Below are positions 13,601 through 24,700 of a DNA stretch of 64,000 bases, one piece after another (within the stretch, counting starts at the first letter, position 1; the number at the start of each line of letters is the position of its first letter). The stretch comes from Nymphaea colorata. Lineage: Eukaryota > Streptophyta > Magnoliopsida > Nymphaeales > Nymphaeaceae. The notes beneath the pieces were generated by a model. It saw only the letters and a program-made list of their open reading frames with translations, searched no databases and had not been told where the DNA came from. The position numbers were made by a program, and so were the translations under genes. Where the stretch lies: the NCBI RefSeq assembly GCF_008831285.2, contig NC_045148.1, positions 6,577,001 to 6,641,000 of the forward strand, in the 5' to 3' direction.

Positions 13601-14885
13601 AAATTTGCAAGATACACACTATTTCATGTTACATGTAACAAACTATGCTACAATTGTAAAGGGAACCAGAAAAAAGAAAGTATAATATCTCAGGAGATTG
13701 ACTAAATATTAATTTTGTAGGAGTATCAGGCTAAACATAATGACCAACTGCTTTCGATGTGGCAACTGATACCTACCCAGTTCTTGTGAGAAAGCATGCA
13801 GAGCCATTAATGTCTAGCATGTGGAAGTCACTGAAGTACATTTTACTCAAATCATTTTTAGTTAGCATCTGTAGCACTGGTGCAGCAAGAGGACCCTGCA
13901 TGACATAAATGAAGTGAACTGTCAAACAAGATTGCAAAGATAATATTTCTTACACCACAACACATGTCATCCATGCCCTAGAAATATCTAGCTCCAAATC
14001 TCAATTTCCTCAGGCACCAAACTTGAAATAAAAAATAGAAGAAAGAGAAGTATAACTGTATTATATAAGAAATTAGTCACATCCAGAGATGCACGAAGAC
14101 ATACAAAATCTACATGAAGTTCACAGAATTAAAGCAGGGATAGCTTAGCACGCAATATAATTGTGCCTTTTGAAGAGGAGAAAATTCTATGGCGTCAGCA
14201 ATTTGACTAGGAATCAGCAACAAAGACGATCTTAGGACTGAAGACAAACTTTTCAACAAATAAAGAATGTCTAGTTAGAAGCAAGAGCAAAGAGGAAAAG
14301 AGGAATGCTGCTGACCTGCAAAGCTAGAAGCGACCTCTCGTCATGGATATGCCAATTAACGTCCCCACCTTTTGACTTGAAAATTTTCATATGGGACTCT
14401 ATATGTGCTAGATCCTTGTCCCTACAGCCAGCATTCACAACCAAGTATATATGCTCATCTGTCACCTTAGTGATAACTGAATCATCGATTGCCCCACCCT
14501 TCTCATTGGTGAAGACTGTCAAAGTACCAGTTCCACGAGCAAGCCCAGCCACATCTGCAATTACAAGTTTTTCTAGAAATGGAATGCAATCCTTCCCATT
14601 GAGACTCAAGCCACACATATGTGAAACATCAAATAGTCCCCCATTAGTCCTGCAGTTAATGGTTGAATCCATAATGGAGTCTTTGTACTGAATTGGCATG
14701 CTCCACCCGGCAAAAGGGACCATCTTCCCGCCATGCTCAACATGGAAATCATGCAACACTGTCTTCTTTAGTTCGCCTTCTGTAGCAAAACCTCTTCTTG
14801 CCAGCTCTTCGAACTTTCCCTTCTTGCCGGCCTGAGATAACCGCCTTGTAATCGATTGCCCAAGTTGCCATAAACCTACCCTCAT
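10645..14885 (-). CDS. GCST: Aminomethyltransferase, mitochondrial (glycine cleavage system T-protein)
   Basis: T-protein of the mitochondrial glycine decarboxylase complex. It transfers the aminomethyl carbon from lipoylated H-protein to tetrahydrofolate, releasing ammonia, and is essential in photorespiration. Exons on the minus strand: 14885-14316, 13895-13777 and 11191-10645 (TAG stop). All junctions are GT-AG, and a glycine codon is split across exons 2 and 3. Product is 411 aa, normal length. Residues 1 to about 33 form an Arg/Ser-rich, acid-poor mitochondrial presequence ending in RRGFATE. The GCV_T fold follows, with [39 protein letters not shown] and [12 protein letters not shown]. 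The C-terminal barrel ends [16 protein letters not shown] 14885 is chosen because it opens the conserved [15 protein letters not shown] presequence; a frame extending upstream to 14915 starts with TTG. An AG lies just before the start (near 14890), so a 5' UTR intron is likely. The introns of 419 and 2585 bp hold no recognised element. Confidence 0.96.
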
Positions 14886-15118
14886 CTCTACTTGACAGAA
14901 AACGAGAATAATCAAGTCAAATCAATATGATGCAGATTCCAGAAGCTACTCGCCATATGCAGATTAAAGCAACAACAGCGTCTTATAGTTTTTCAAAATG
15001 CATGAAAGAGTAAGGACATCGCATTAGAAAACGATTAAGCTATATAAGTTCAGATCTGCAAATGGACCTCCTAAAAGCATGTAAGAGGGAGAGAGATAGA
15101 CAGAGCAGAGCAGCGCAG

Positions 15119-15161
<43 letters not shown>

Positions 15162-15690
15162 TTCCACTTTCTAGGAGAAAATTGTGTTAAACTCAATGAA
15201 ATAAAAATCAGCAAAAAAAAAAAAGACGTTATAAAAGGAATGCAATTGAATAGCAAGATGTGCCACGCATAGAAGCATGATCCTTGAACAGATTTGAAAC
15301 AATGCCACAATCAGATCGACGTTGATCAATGAGAAACCCCTCTAAAATTCAGAAAATGGGTGCTTACGTTCTAATACCACCGCTCCAACACTGTCGGTGG
15401 CACTAGACCAGAGAAAACATTGAAGAAATAAACTTTCTGAGACACCATGACGATGGTGAAAGACGCAAATAAATCAGATCAGTACATGTTCAAAACGTTA
15501 CACAAGCAAATTCTAGAGCAAGAGAAGGAGGTGCCGGCCTCTGCCATACCGCTGCCTTGGTTGTGATCAGCACTTCACCGACTTCACCTGGAAGGAGAAA
15601 AGGAAGAGAGGACAGGAATAAAGAAACCTTATGAAAGACGATGTGGGGAGGCGTAAGAAGTAAATAAAGAGGGAGAGGAAGGGTGGCACT
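14886..15690 (-). promoter_or_regulatory. Probable GCST 5' leader/promoter region with (TG)n(AG)n microsatellite
   Basis: No coding sequence is seen. A pyrimidine-rich AG acceptor just before the GCST start codon (minus strand, near 14890) suggests that a 5' UTR intron begins upstream. A CAG/GTGAAG-type donor around 15595 could be its partner, but I cannot fix the leader exon. 15121-15160 is a compound microsatellite of (TG)9 then (AG)11, i.e. CT/CA on the gene strand. Confidence 0.35.
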
Positions 15691-16399
15691 GGGTGGCAGA
15701 GGATTCCCCTACCAAATCGAGAATAGATATAGTCATCGTTAGTGAGTGGCCATCTTGGTGGCTGTATTGGATTTGTCTCGTTTCTTTAGAAATGCTACTT
15801 GTATTTTCTTCATTAGGTTACTTCAGCACAGCACTTGTGAGTTACTGTCCGTCTTTCGATTTGTTTTTCCTTCTAACTTATCTCTACCGTATTGCCGATT
15901 GGCGTCTTCATGTGTTCCTTGTGACTCAAATTCATTCTTCATATTTGCGCATACAAAGCACACCCTAGTCATTTATTTAACATTGGAAAAATACTTATGC
16001 GCCATTATATCAACTCATTTTCTTTCTTTAGTTCCAAATCACTTGCATTATTTAATGCATTTAATGGAACAGCAATAAAAACAGTTCCCATAGAAAAGCG
16101 TAGCATGTATAGTGTCTATGGGTCAAGAATATATATAATATATAGGATCTTTAGATTTTTCTGGCCCCGAACAGCCGACGAACGTGCTTGCCCAAAGCAT
16201 TTAGGTGGCCATAGGGGTCAGACGAACAGGATTTCATATTATATATATATATATTATCACAAATTGATATACATATAAAATGGATATGCCACTTGTACAT
16301 ATACCCAGATGCAATGTATGGGGACGAGGGATGGGTATGTGTCCAACTTTGTTTGTCTCTTTTTTCCTCTCTTTTTATCCATATAACACAATTACATAC

Positions 16400-16478
<79 letters not shown>

Positions 16479-16759
16479 TGAGAGTCTCACACTTAAAATG
16501 ATAGTTGATCTGAGCCGTTCCATTTTTAGATCCGATGGCTCAGATGATGTTTTTTAAAAATATTTTTTAATATCTTCTCTCTCCTTGATGCCTCTCTCCC
16601 TTCACGATTTTGTAAGTCCCTCCCTCCCTCACTCATCCACCAACACCGACGGCCGGCTCCCTCTCCTCCCCAAATATCCCGGTCCTATGCTTGTGTTATC
16701 AAAAGATGGGTGGACATCTCCGCAGCCACCGCTCGATGTCGAGACATACACACAAATAA
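15691..16759. other. Intergenic spacer upstream of GCST
   Basis: AT-rich spacer with no recognisable gene. It contains the long (AT)n microsatellite listed separately. Short frames around 15693-16080 overlap one another and carry no domain. The C-rich stretch 16570-16740 may be the decayed 5' part of the adjoining LINE, but no motif proves it. Confidence 0.4.
16403..16477. repeat. (AT)n microsatellite
   Basis: An uninterrupted AT dinucleotide run of about 37 units. Probably length-polymorphic and prone to slippage. Confidence 0.95.
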
Positions 16760-17170
16760 ATCCTTCATTCTATGCAGTGTGTACCTTCACCTGGATGCTA
16801 TGAGAAGATATTATGAGCTAGTTAATCTGAATGAGTGGTTGAGGACACTAGACGAACTGATCAATGAGAGACTTCAATGCTACGAGGGATGGTGATGACA
16901 AAACAGGCAGAGCGCCAGATGGAGTTGTGAAACTCAGATGGAGTTGTGGAACTTTTAATGATTTCATCAACACTCTTGGTTTTTCGGTGATTCAGGATGA
17001 CATGAGAAGCTTCACATGGTGCAATAACAGGCTGGGTGACGCCTGCATTAAATGTAGGCTTGATTGGGCTGTGGTGAACCAGCAGTGGATTCAGAGTATG
17101 CACTTGCACCACCACCTCAAAGTGTTGCCGAGAACTACCTCGGGTCACAACCCCTGACTGTTGTGTATGG

Positions 17171-18058
17171 ATGTCAGGGAAAGGAATTACTAGGGGAGTA
17201 AACTGCTCCACTGCAACCAACCATGCTGAGATTATGGATTTGGCTTTTAGGTTCTACGAAGATTTTTATTGGGCTGATCACTCTGACGGGGTGATGTTGG
17301 GAGGTCATATGGAGGGTCTACAATTTTCCAGTGAGGAAAACCTTTTCCTTAATAAACCTGTTACTGCAGATGAAATAAAGAAAGCTGTCTTTGAGGCGAG
17401 CAGTAATAGGGCTCCAGGCCTCGATGGTTTCACAAATGAGTTCTTCAAAACGTAGATGGATGTGACTAAAGCTATTAGTGACTTTTTCGAGACAAGGCGT
17501 TTGGTGAAAAAGCCGAATAGAGCTCATCTTGTTTTAATCCCTACATTTTTCGGAGCAGAAAACATAAGTGACTTTCGTCTCATTGCTCTATGCAATAGTG
17601 TTCTCAAGTTTATCACCAAGGTAATGGTAAACCGGATGAGGGATATCCTTGGGTGCCTCCTTGGGAAAGAACAAGGGGCCTTCCTCCTTTCTCAGTTGAT
17701 CCACGAGCAGGTCATTATTGCTCACAGCTGGCTAATAGTATGAAAAATCATGATGGAGCCTCTCTTATTTGAAGCTTGACCTTTCCAAGGCTTATGGCAG
17801 AGTAAATTGGTTGTTCTTGAAGAATGCTCTGGTTTGACTGGGTTTCTCGCATTGGTGATTGATAAGGGAATTATTTTGCCAGTTACAGAGGGTTACGTAC
17901 CCCCTTTGGTAATCAAGAAACTCAAGTTGGAAAAAGAGGAAGGCCACATCAAATGTCCTCGCCTTAGAGGCCTCCTTTATATGCCACCGGTCCTAGCTTA
18001 TGCTAACGATCTCATCCTCTTTTGCCGTCCCCAATGGGGTATGTCCAGCGTATTTTAG
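17171..18058 (+). pseudogene. LINE reverse transcriptase pseudogene
   Basis: Resembles the RT domain of plant LINEs: VTADEIKKAVFEASSNRAPG followed by LDGFTNEFFK (the NKAPGPDG-type motif), DFRLIALCNSVLKFITKV (RPISL-type), GKEQGAF (block 3) and LAYANDLILFCR near 17995-18030. Frames change between 17455 and 17460 (TAG), again near 17743, and around 17770-17810. The catalytic YADD box reads YAND, so one metal-binding aspartate is gone. Confidence 0.85.
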
Positions 18059-18901
18059 CCTTCTTAAAGGATATTGAAGATAGATCTGGTTTGTTGTGTT
18101 TGTGTATAAACAACAACAAGTCCTTCATTCACTCCTTTCCACACTAATGAGGTTGTATTAGGTGAACTGCAAAGAATTTTGAACTGGGAGACTAAGCCTC
18201 TTCCACTTACCTACCTTGGACTTCCTCTCTTCATTGGAAAGCTCACAGAAGACCTCTATAATCCTCTTCTTCAAAAGATCATGTTGAAGCTAAATGGGTG
18301 GTGCAGAAAGTTCATCTCTTATGCAGGCAGATTTTGCCTCATATGAGGGGTGCTCTACAGTCTTTTTCATTATTGGGCAAAGGCTTTTCAGATACCATCT
18401 GGGATTATAAGGAAGACAAATAGACCGTTGAGCAACTTTCTATAGGGAGATTCAGGGTCAGATTGCCACTGCCATCTCATGAATTGGGAGGCTCTATGTT
18501 TGCTGTATGAGAGGGGGGCGACAACATGTAAGACATTATAATCACTAACCGACTTTCATGATTCAGTGAGCGATTAAAGCCTCTACGAACAGTTCGCCTT
18601 GGGCATCCTTAGTTCACAACAAATATCTGTCCACTGGCAGCCTTTGGACGTCCAATCCCAATGGAAAACACTAAGTGGCTTGGAAAGATGTACCATGGGA
18701 TTTGGAGGAAGTCAGTCATCTGATTTACTGGAAGCTAGGGGATGGTGAGAAGATCTGTTTCTGGCATGACCATTTGGGGTGAGGTATCATTAAATTTCTT
18801 CTCTCAGGGAAAGATTTTGGAAGAATGGGAAATCTTTTGCAACTCACTGTCTAGAAGACTCCTTTAGTTCGTCACCAGGTAGTGGAAGGAACTACCTCCC
18901 C

Positions 18902-19213
18902 TTGGATCCATCATCTGTTCATAGCTTATATATCTCACAAGGTGCCGATTCCCTCACCTGGGGTGAGAATAGTGCCACCTCGTTAACTAGCAAAGATATC
19001 TATGAGCAGATTAGATCGAAGAGACCGGAAGACAGCTGCAGAAATAATATTTGGAAGAGCTTGGCACCTCCTAGCATAAATTGGTTCCTTTTCTTGACCT
19101 TGGAAAGCCGGCTGTTGACTGCCCAACTTGGGAACCATTGTGTCCTTTGCGAAAAGGATGAATTTTTACTCAATCCTGTTTCGCCGCCCAAATATAGATG
19201 CTTTTTAACATAA
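18902..19213 (+). pseudogene. LINE zf-RVT (zinc-binding) segment
   Basis: Open for about 100 codons. Features typical of the region after RT in plant LINEs: SLTWGENSATSLTSKDIYEQI, then NNIWKSLAPPSINWFLFL, then LGNHCVLCEKDE. The second Cys/His half of the zinc site is not recognisable after CVLC, which suggests an internal break. This is the counterpart of the relic near 8420-8500. Confidence 0.7.
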
Positions 19214-19516
19214 AGTTTGACAGACCTGTTTACAATCACCTTGACCTAAAAGGGAGGTTTTTAAAGCGGACATCTACTGCTTTTCGGAGAAGATGGCTAT
19301 TCGGTTTTTGGTAGAGTTATTGCCTCTCTCATTGTAGGTAAAGTGTGGAGAATCAGAAACTAGATTATACATGGGGAGAAAAGACCCCACGTCCAACACT
19401 GCTGTGATACTTGTGTGTGGGAGGACCCTTGCCTTTTGGGTGAAACTCACGCTGGTCAGTCTGAACATAGAATAGATATCCAACTCTAGCTACCCACTTT
19501 TATCATCCCGGGGCCT

Positions 19517-19936
19517 ATGCCAAACATGACTGCTATCAATTTTATGGTTCAAATGGCCAGCATTAGGAATAGAACAGGTCTGAAATTTGCTTTCTCCATT
19601 TTAAGTCATGAAGGTGAAGTTATCAAGTGTGGACTCACACACAACTCGGTGAGACATCCTCGGATCGAGCTGCAGCTTGTAGAAGACACTATTATGATGG
19701 TACCTAACCTCCATGGGAAGATCACATTGCTACTTAGCTCCAGAACTTGGAAGGATAACCTCAAGTATCAGATTCGGAAGCCGAATAATGCAATGTATAG
19801 AAACTCCATTTTGCACACTTGGTCACAGTTTTTTATTATGTTCGATTGTAACCCTGCTGCGAATGTGGTAGCTCTTGTCCTTCGCCCATACACCTGTGAT
19901 GCATGGCAGTTTTGGGACGCCCTTCTTGTTTGCTAG
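19517..19936 (+). pseudogene. LINE C-terminal RNase H-like remnant
   Basis: A 139-codon open stretch. The layout (INFMVQMASIRNRTGLKFAF, then a HEGEVIKCG turn, then HPRIELQLVED, then a C-terminal FDCNPAANVVALVL) parallels the RNase H domain of plant LINEs (DGS-x-GG, E-A-x-A-L, N-x-x-AD-x-LA). The expected first aspartate (DGS) is replaced by MVQ and the final AD by VV, so it would be inactive. The family call rests on pattern similarity only. Confidence 0.45.
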
Positions 19937-19960
19937 AAAAACCTCCTACCACCATGATTT

Positions 19961-21724
19961 TGTAAGAATTAAAGTTCCTAAATTTTGACAAGGTTGAAAT
20001 ATCATTTTTTAAAATTTACATGTTTTATTTTTTTGTTAATAAATGATGGGGTCATTCTCCCAACGTTTGCATCTGAAGTTGGTCCCACCGCAGAACATGC
20101 CAGCAAATAAAGTCGGCCCATATATGGGAGAGAGGTCGCCTTGTATAATGGACATGGGCTCAGTTTAGAGTCAGTTCACAGAAGGGGCCTAGACGCCAGA
20201 CCTTATTTAGGACTTCAATGGGTTCGTTGAATCAGATTTGGATTTATATTCCAAGATCCAATGTGCGTTATGATGATACAATAATGCCACATTTTACAAA
20301 GCCACATAAAACGGGGACTATTTTGCACTATATAGGCCACTTTTACATGAAACATTTTCTAACTAAGTACCCATTTTTTGTTTTAACTGGGAAAAAATGG
20401 GTATTCACTATAATAATAAAAACTACGATTATTTGCAAAACTACATAACTTTTACAACGTCATGCGATCTCAATGGATTTCCCTCTAATCTCAGATCCAA
20501 GGCTATCAAGCATAGCTTAAATGGATTTCATCGCACGATAGCCTAAATGGATTTAACCAAATGCAGGGCAAGGTTGCAGAAAGCCTATCTTGGACCAGAT
20601 CATGGTATTAACACAAGCCCGACCTAAACTCAGCACCAAAACAATGAAACTGAGATCAGCTTAGCTGGGTACTGCACTGGCGGGTTGGGACTGTTAATGG
20701 CTAAAGATCTGATTAAGGAGGATTATTCCTGCAATTTGGATTACCTAATAAATTTAATAAGTAAACATTTTTATGCTAGTTTCAATTAGAATTTGGATTA
20801 CAATAAGAAAAACTTTTCATGTAAACAAACAGATATGAACCTTTTGTCTTTTGTTTTGATAGTCATCCACATTTCTTGAAGCCGGTCAGGTGGGTGGGTT
20901 CTAATTGCCTGAGAGAACCTGCTGATCGCAATTTAGGTCCAGGCCCAGTTCAAACCCGGCCCTTGGGCAGACCATTGACCACGTAGTGGGTAATTTACAG
21001 GGTCCATCAATGGCAGGAGTACGATTCAATTGAAGATAACCACAATTACACTTCACAGTTGTTGACATTTTTTTGCCAATACACACGGATTTGATCACAC
21101 CCTTAAATTAACAATCAAATTGGAGATTTCAAATTCTCAAAAATACATAAAAATAAGCTGAAGCAAATAACAATATAAATTTCAATTAGAAACACCATCA
21201 AATAATGTTCATCAGGCACAACTACAGCCATCAAAAGGCTAACATGGATACACAATATTACCATTGCATGCGCTTCATCTGCAGAACTCTGTGATGAACA
21301 CTGCGACTAGAAAAACTTGGTCAATGTATCTCCAGATGTGCACCCAGAATATCACTGCTCCAAAGATGGTTCCCCTGAACATCTTCAGATGCCAAATGCA
21401 ATGCAGCAATTTAAAGAAGAGACTACCTTGTGCCCGCTTCCTTATGTTCCGAGGACAGAAGATAGGACAGACATGAACCTGATGTCAAAAACAAGCCACA
21501 AAGCACTTTGCAGCCTTTTACTTCCTGCGGATGTAGACAAAACTTGACAAGGAACTCAACAAGAGCCAATTTTATATATTGAGTCATTTTAGCTGAATGG
21601 CACTACATTTTCACAGCTTGAATAGGTCAAAAACCTCTGCGCTTCTTCAATTTTCATATAATGCAGTATAAAATTGACAATAATTGCGAATATAGCAAGA
21701 GAATGCAAATTCATAAAAGAATTA
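19961..21724. other. Intergenic spacer between LINE and UTP6
   Basis: AT-rich. No gene, RNA gene or clear repeat recognised. The part next to 21725 must hold the 3' UTR of the minus-strand UTP6 gene. Short open frames (e.g. 21264-21547) have no domain signal. Confidence 0.4.
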
Positions 21725-24700
21725 TCAAGTTCTACATGTAACCAACAGTTCTGCCTCATTTTTTAGTATCTTTCTTGCTCGCCAAAAGATTGCACTAGCT
21801 TCGCTAGATGTTCCAATCTGTGAAAACCACCACCAGGTCCATCTGTTAAAACACACCCAAAATAATAATTTTTAACAAAATAGTAACTTCATTTCCATGT
21901 AAAAGAACAGACCTTTAGCTCAAAAGAATAGTAGTTCCGCCACAGTTCTATATTTTCTCCATAGAAGCCAAGTGCAGATTCAAACAAATTCCGCACATTA
22001 GCAAGAGCTTCAGCGTCACCAACATATGCAAAATTTGACTCTATCTCGATGCACTGCTTATATGTTGCAAGGCTTGGATGAGGTAAAGCAAGAATTCTGC
22101 AGTAGAAGGTTCCACAAAATGAGTTGCATACAAGATTAACTGCAGCATGTGTTTCACAACTTAACCAAACAATTATTTATTGTAATTGAAAATATTAATC
22201 ATAGTTAATCACTCTCAATTGCTGCTAAATTTATGTTAACAAACTTAAAAAACCAAATGATTTCACACTACACCAGGAATTTACAGACTGCAGCTAGATA
22301 ATTCGTAAGTAGCATATCGGATTCTTCTTGCATTTCACTTAAATTGACGTAATCATGTATATTCATCAAGCAGATCCAATTCTTAAAATTTCTCTCAGAA
22401 AGAACAACTAAGAATATAAAGCTCTTAAATATGCAAAGTACCTTCTCACAAGAACATAGCATAAAACCTTCTATAACAAACTGGAACACTGAACTTTGAG
22501 TAAAGTTCCAAATCCAACCATTGACATAATCATGTATATTTCATCAAGCAGATCCAATTCGTAAAGTTTCTATCAGAAAGCTCTTAAATATGCATAGCAC
22601 CTGCTTACAGGAACACAGCATAAAACCTTTTATAACAAACTTAATAGTGAATACAAACTTTGAGTAAAGTTCCAAATCCAGCCATTCATCTGAAGTTCGT
22701 CCAAACACATTGAATAATGTGGTCAAGGATGCCAGTATGGCACTTGTATGAAGACATAATTTTTGACATCAACCAGCCAACACCTAACTTAATGAATCAA
22801 ATAAAGAGATACAAGGGGAAGCAAGATTTATCTACTTGTCTCTAGTAGTAAATACTTGTTACATCCATATAAAGACATGAAACATTAACATACCTCTTAT
22901 ATGTTTCTCTAAAATGATGAGTACCACTTGTCTGAAGAACTGAATCAAGTATGGTGGAAGAAATCACACCCGTGCTGTCGACGCTACCACCAGCAGCCAG
23001 TTGCGCCAAGAATGTCTGGACCAGCTTGTCAAAGTAACTTTTTTCAATCGACAAATATTTGAAACCCTGAAAGGTCCACAAATATTTTAACTGCATCTCC
23101 AAGTTGATAATAGCAAAATAACAAATATTTAATTGACATCACATAAGGTCTTCTTCTTAACCTTGTTGAGCACAAGATCTCCCAAACTGTTACTCTATAC
23201 ATGATAGGCCAATGAAAGCTTATAGAAAGTTTTTCAGATCATTCAAGAGCATAAACATGTAACTAGGCAGGCGGAATGACCAATACAATACTGACCCTCC
23301 AAGCTTTACTGGATATACTGATAAGAAAACACATGTTCAACAAATGTTTCTTAGTCTTCTCAACAAATTTTAGTAGTTAACTAGAAAATCCAATATTTTC
23401 CAGCCTTGATGAACACAGGTTGGTAGTGAGTGACTAATACAAAGCTGACCCTGAAAGCTCTACTTTATCAATTAATGAAACAACTACATGTTTAACATAT
23501 ATGTTTCAGGGTCATCTCAGCAAATTTTAGTGGTAAACTAGTAAGTCTTTATTTTCTAGCCTTGATGAAGACAGTTCAGATTTTTAACACGGATATGGCC
23601 ACGTGGCCTGTGAGGGGTAAGGAATGAAGGAGCTAAACAAAACAAATTCTGCGTACAAACAAATTCAGAGCACAAGCAAGCTCGGGTTTGGCTCATTGCC
23701 TGCTGGAAATAGCTAAGTTTGAGGTGCTTTTTAAGGTAAACAAGTGAAATCACAGAACCTGAAAATGAACTGTTTGGTTTTCCAGCGTGTTTCCCAGCCC
23801 TATTTAATGCCATCAAGAATGTAACAAACTTAATAATGTCTATTGAAGATCATGAAACCTACAAATGGATGGAGTTATGTACAATGACTTAATCATGCCT
23901 TTTTTATGAAATGAGGGTTTTATCTCTCTGAGATACACAGATGAGTGGGCATTCAAAACTAATAATCTGAAAAGGCAAATGATATCTTAAATGTGCAAAA
24001 CTTGAGAATCAAGAGCTTCGTGGTAAACAAAATGGGCCTAGATATCCCTCAACTGAAGCTTAAAAGCCTAGCCACCTAGGCAGCCCAAACAAAGAAAAGC
24101 TATTTTTAATTTTAACTCTAAACATATTGACTAAGGTGGAGGAGCTTTTTCTTCCTCCTTCCTCTCAATCTGGATTGCCCCATCACTAGAACCCAAGTCC
24201 TGCCTAGCGCTTGCAACCACATAGATCCTTAGGTTGTTATGAGTAACAAACATTGGATGAAAATTAATATATGCATAATAATGGTAATTCAAGCGAATGA
24301 AAAATAAAAGCAGCAACAACACAGATGTGAAAGAAAGGCATGAAGTTATGTCAAAAGAACATTAAGAAAGTGTTGGGCTTAACTGGGTACAAGACAAGTT
24401 TCTGAGTTGATCCCTATCCTTTGACTTTTAACACTGTTTGTGCCATGCACACTCGAGAACATAACAGACACTTGTTTAACTATTAAAATGGTGTTTATGC
24501 AAAAAGCACTGGTACTATACAAATGCAAAATATTGAACGATTTTCCATGAAAAATTTCCATACACTACATAATCTTCAGTTCGAGAAATGCTGAAAAAGA
24601 ATATACTAGAAACACCTATACCCTGACATGGGTTGTGTTTAAGCATAAAACATAATTGGATGCAACACAAAATCAGATCAAAAGAAGAGACACAGGTATT

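Larger units (their letters stand above)
16760..19960 (+). mobile_element. Degenerate LINE (non-LTR retrotransposon), ORF2-derived
   Basis: Pieces of a plant LINE ORF2 occur in the right order on the plus strand, broken by many stops and frameshifts. (1) Endonuclease from about 16760, with SFILCSVY and DFNATRDG (GDFN-like) and downstream FTWCNNR at about 17010. (2) Reverse transcriptase 17171-18058. (3) zf-RVT-type zinc-binding segment 18902-19200, with IWKSLAPPSINWFLF and CVLCEKDE. (4) RNase H-like remnant 19517-19936. No ORF1 or nucleic-acid-binding region is recognised, so the 5' end is uncertain. No clear poly(A) or target-site duplication was found, so the 3' end is approximate. The element is dead by inspection. 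Confidence 0.85.
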
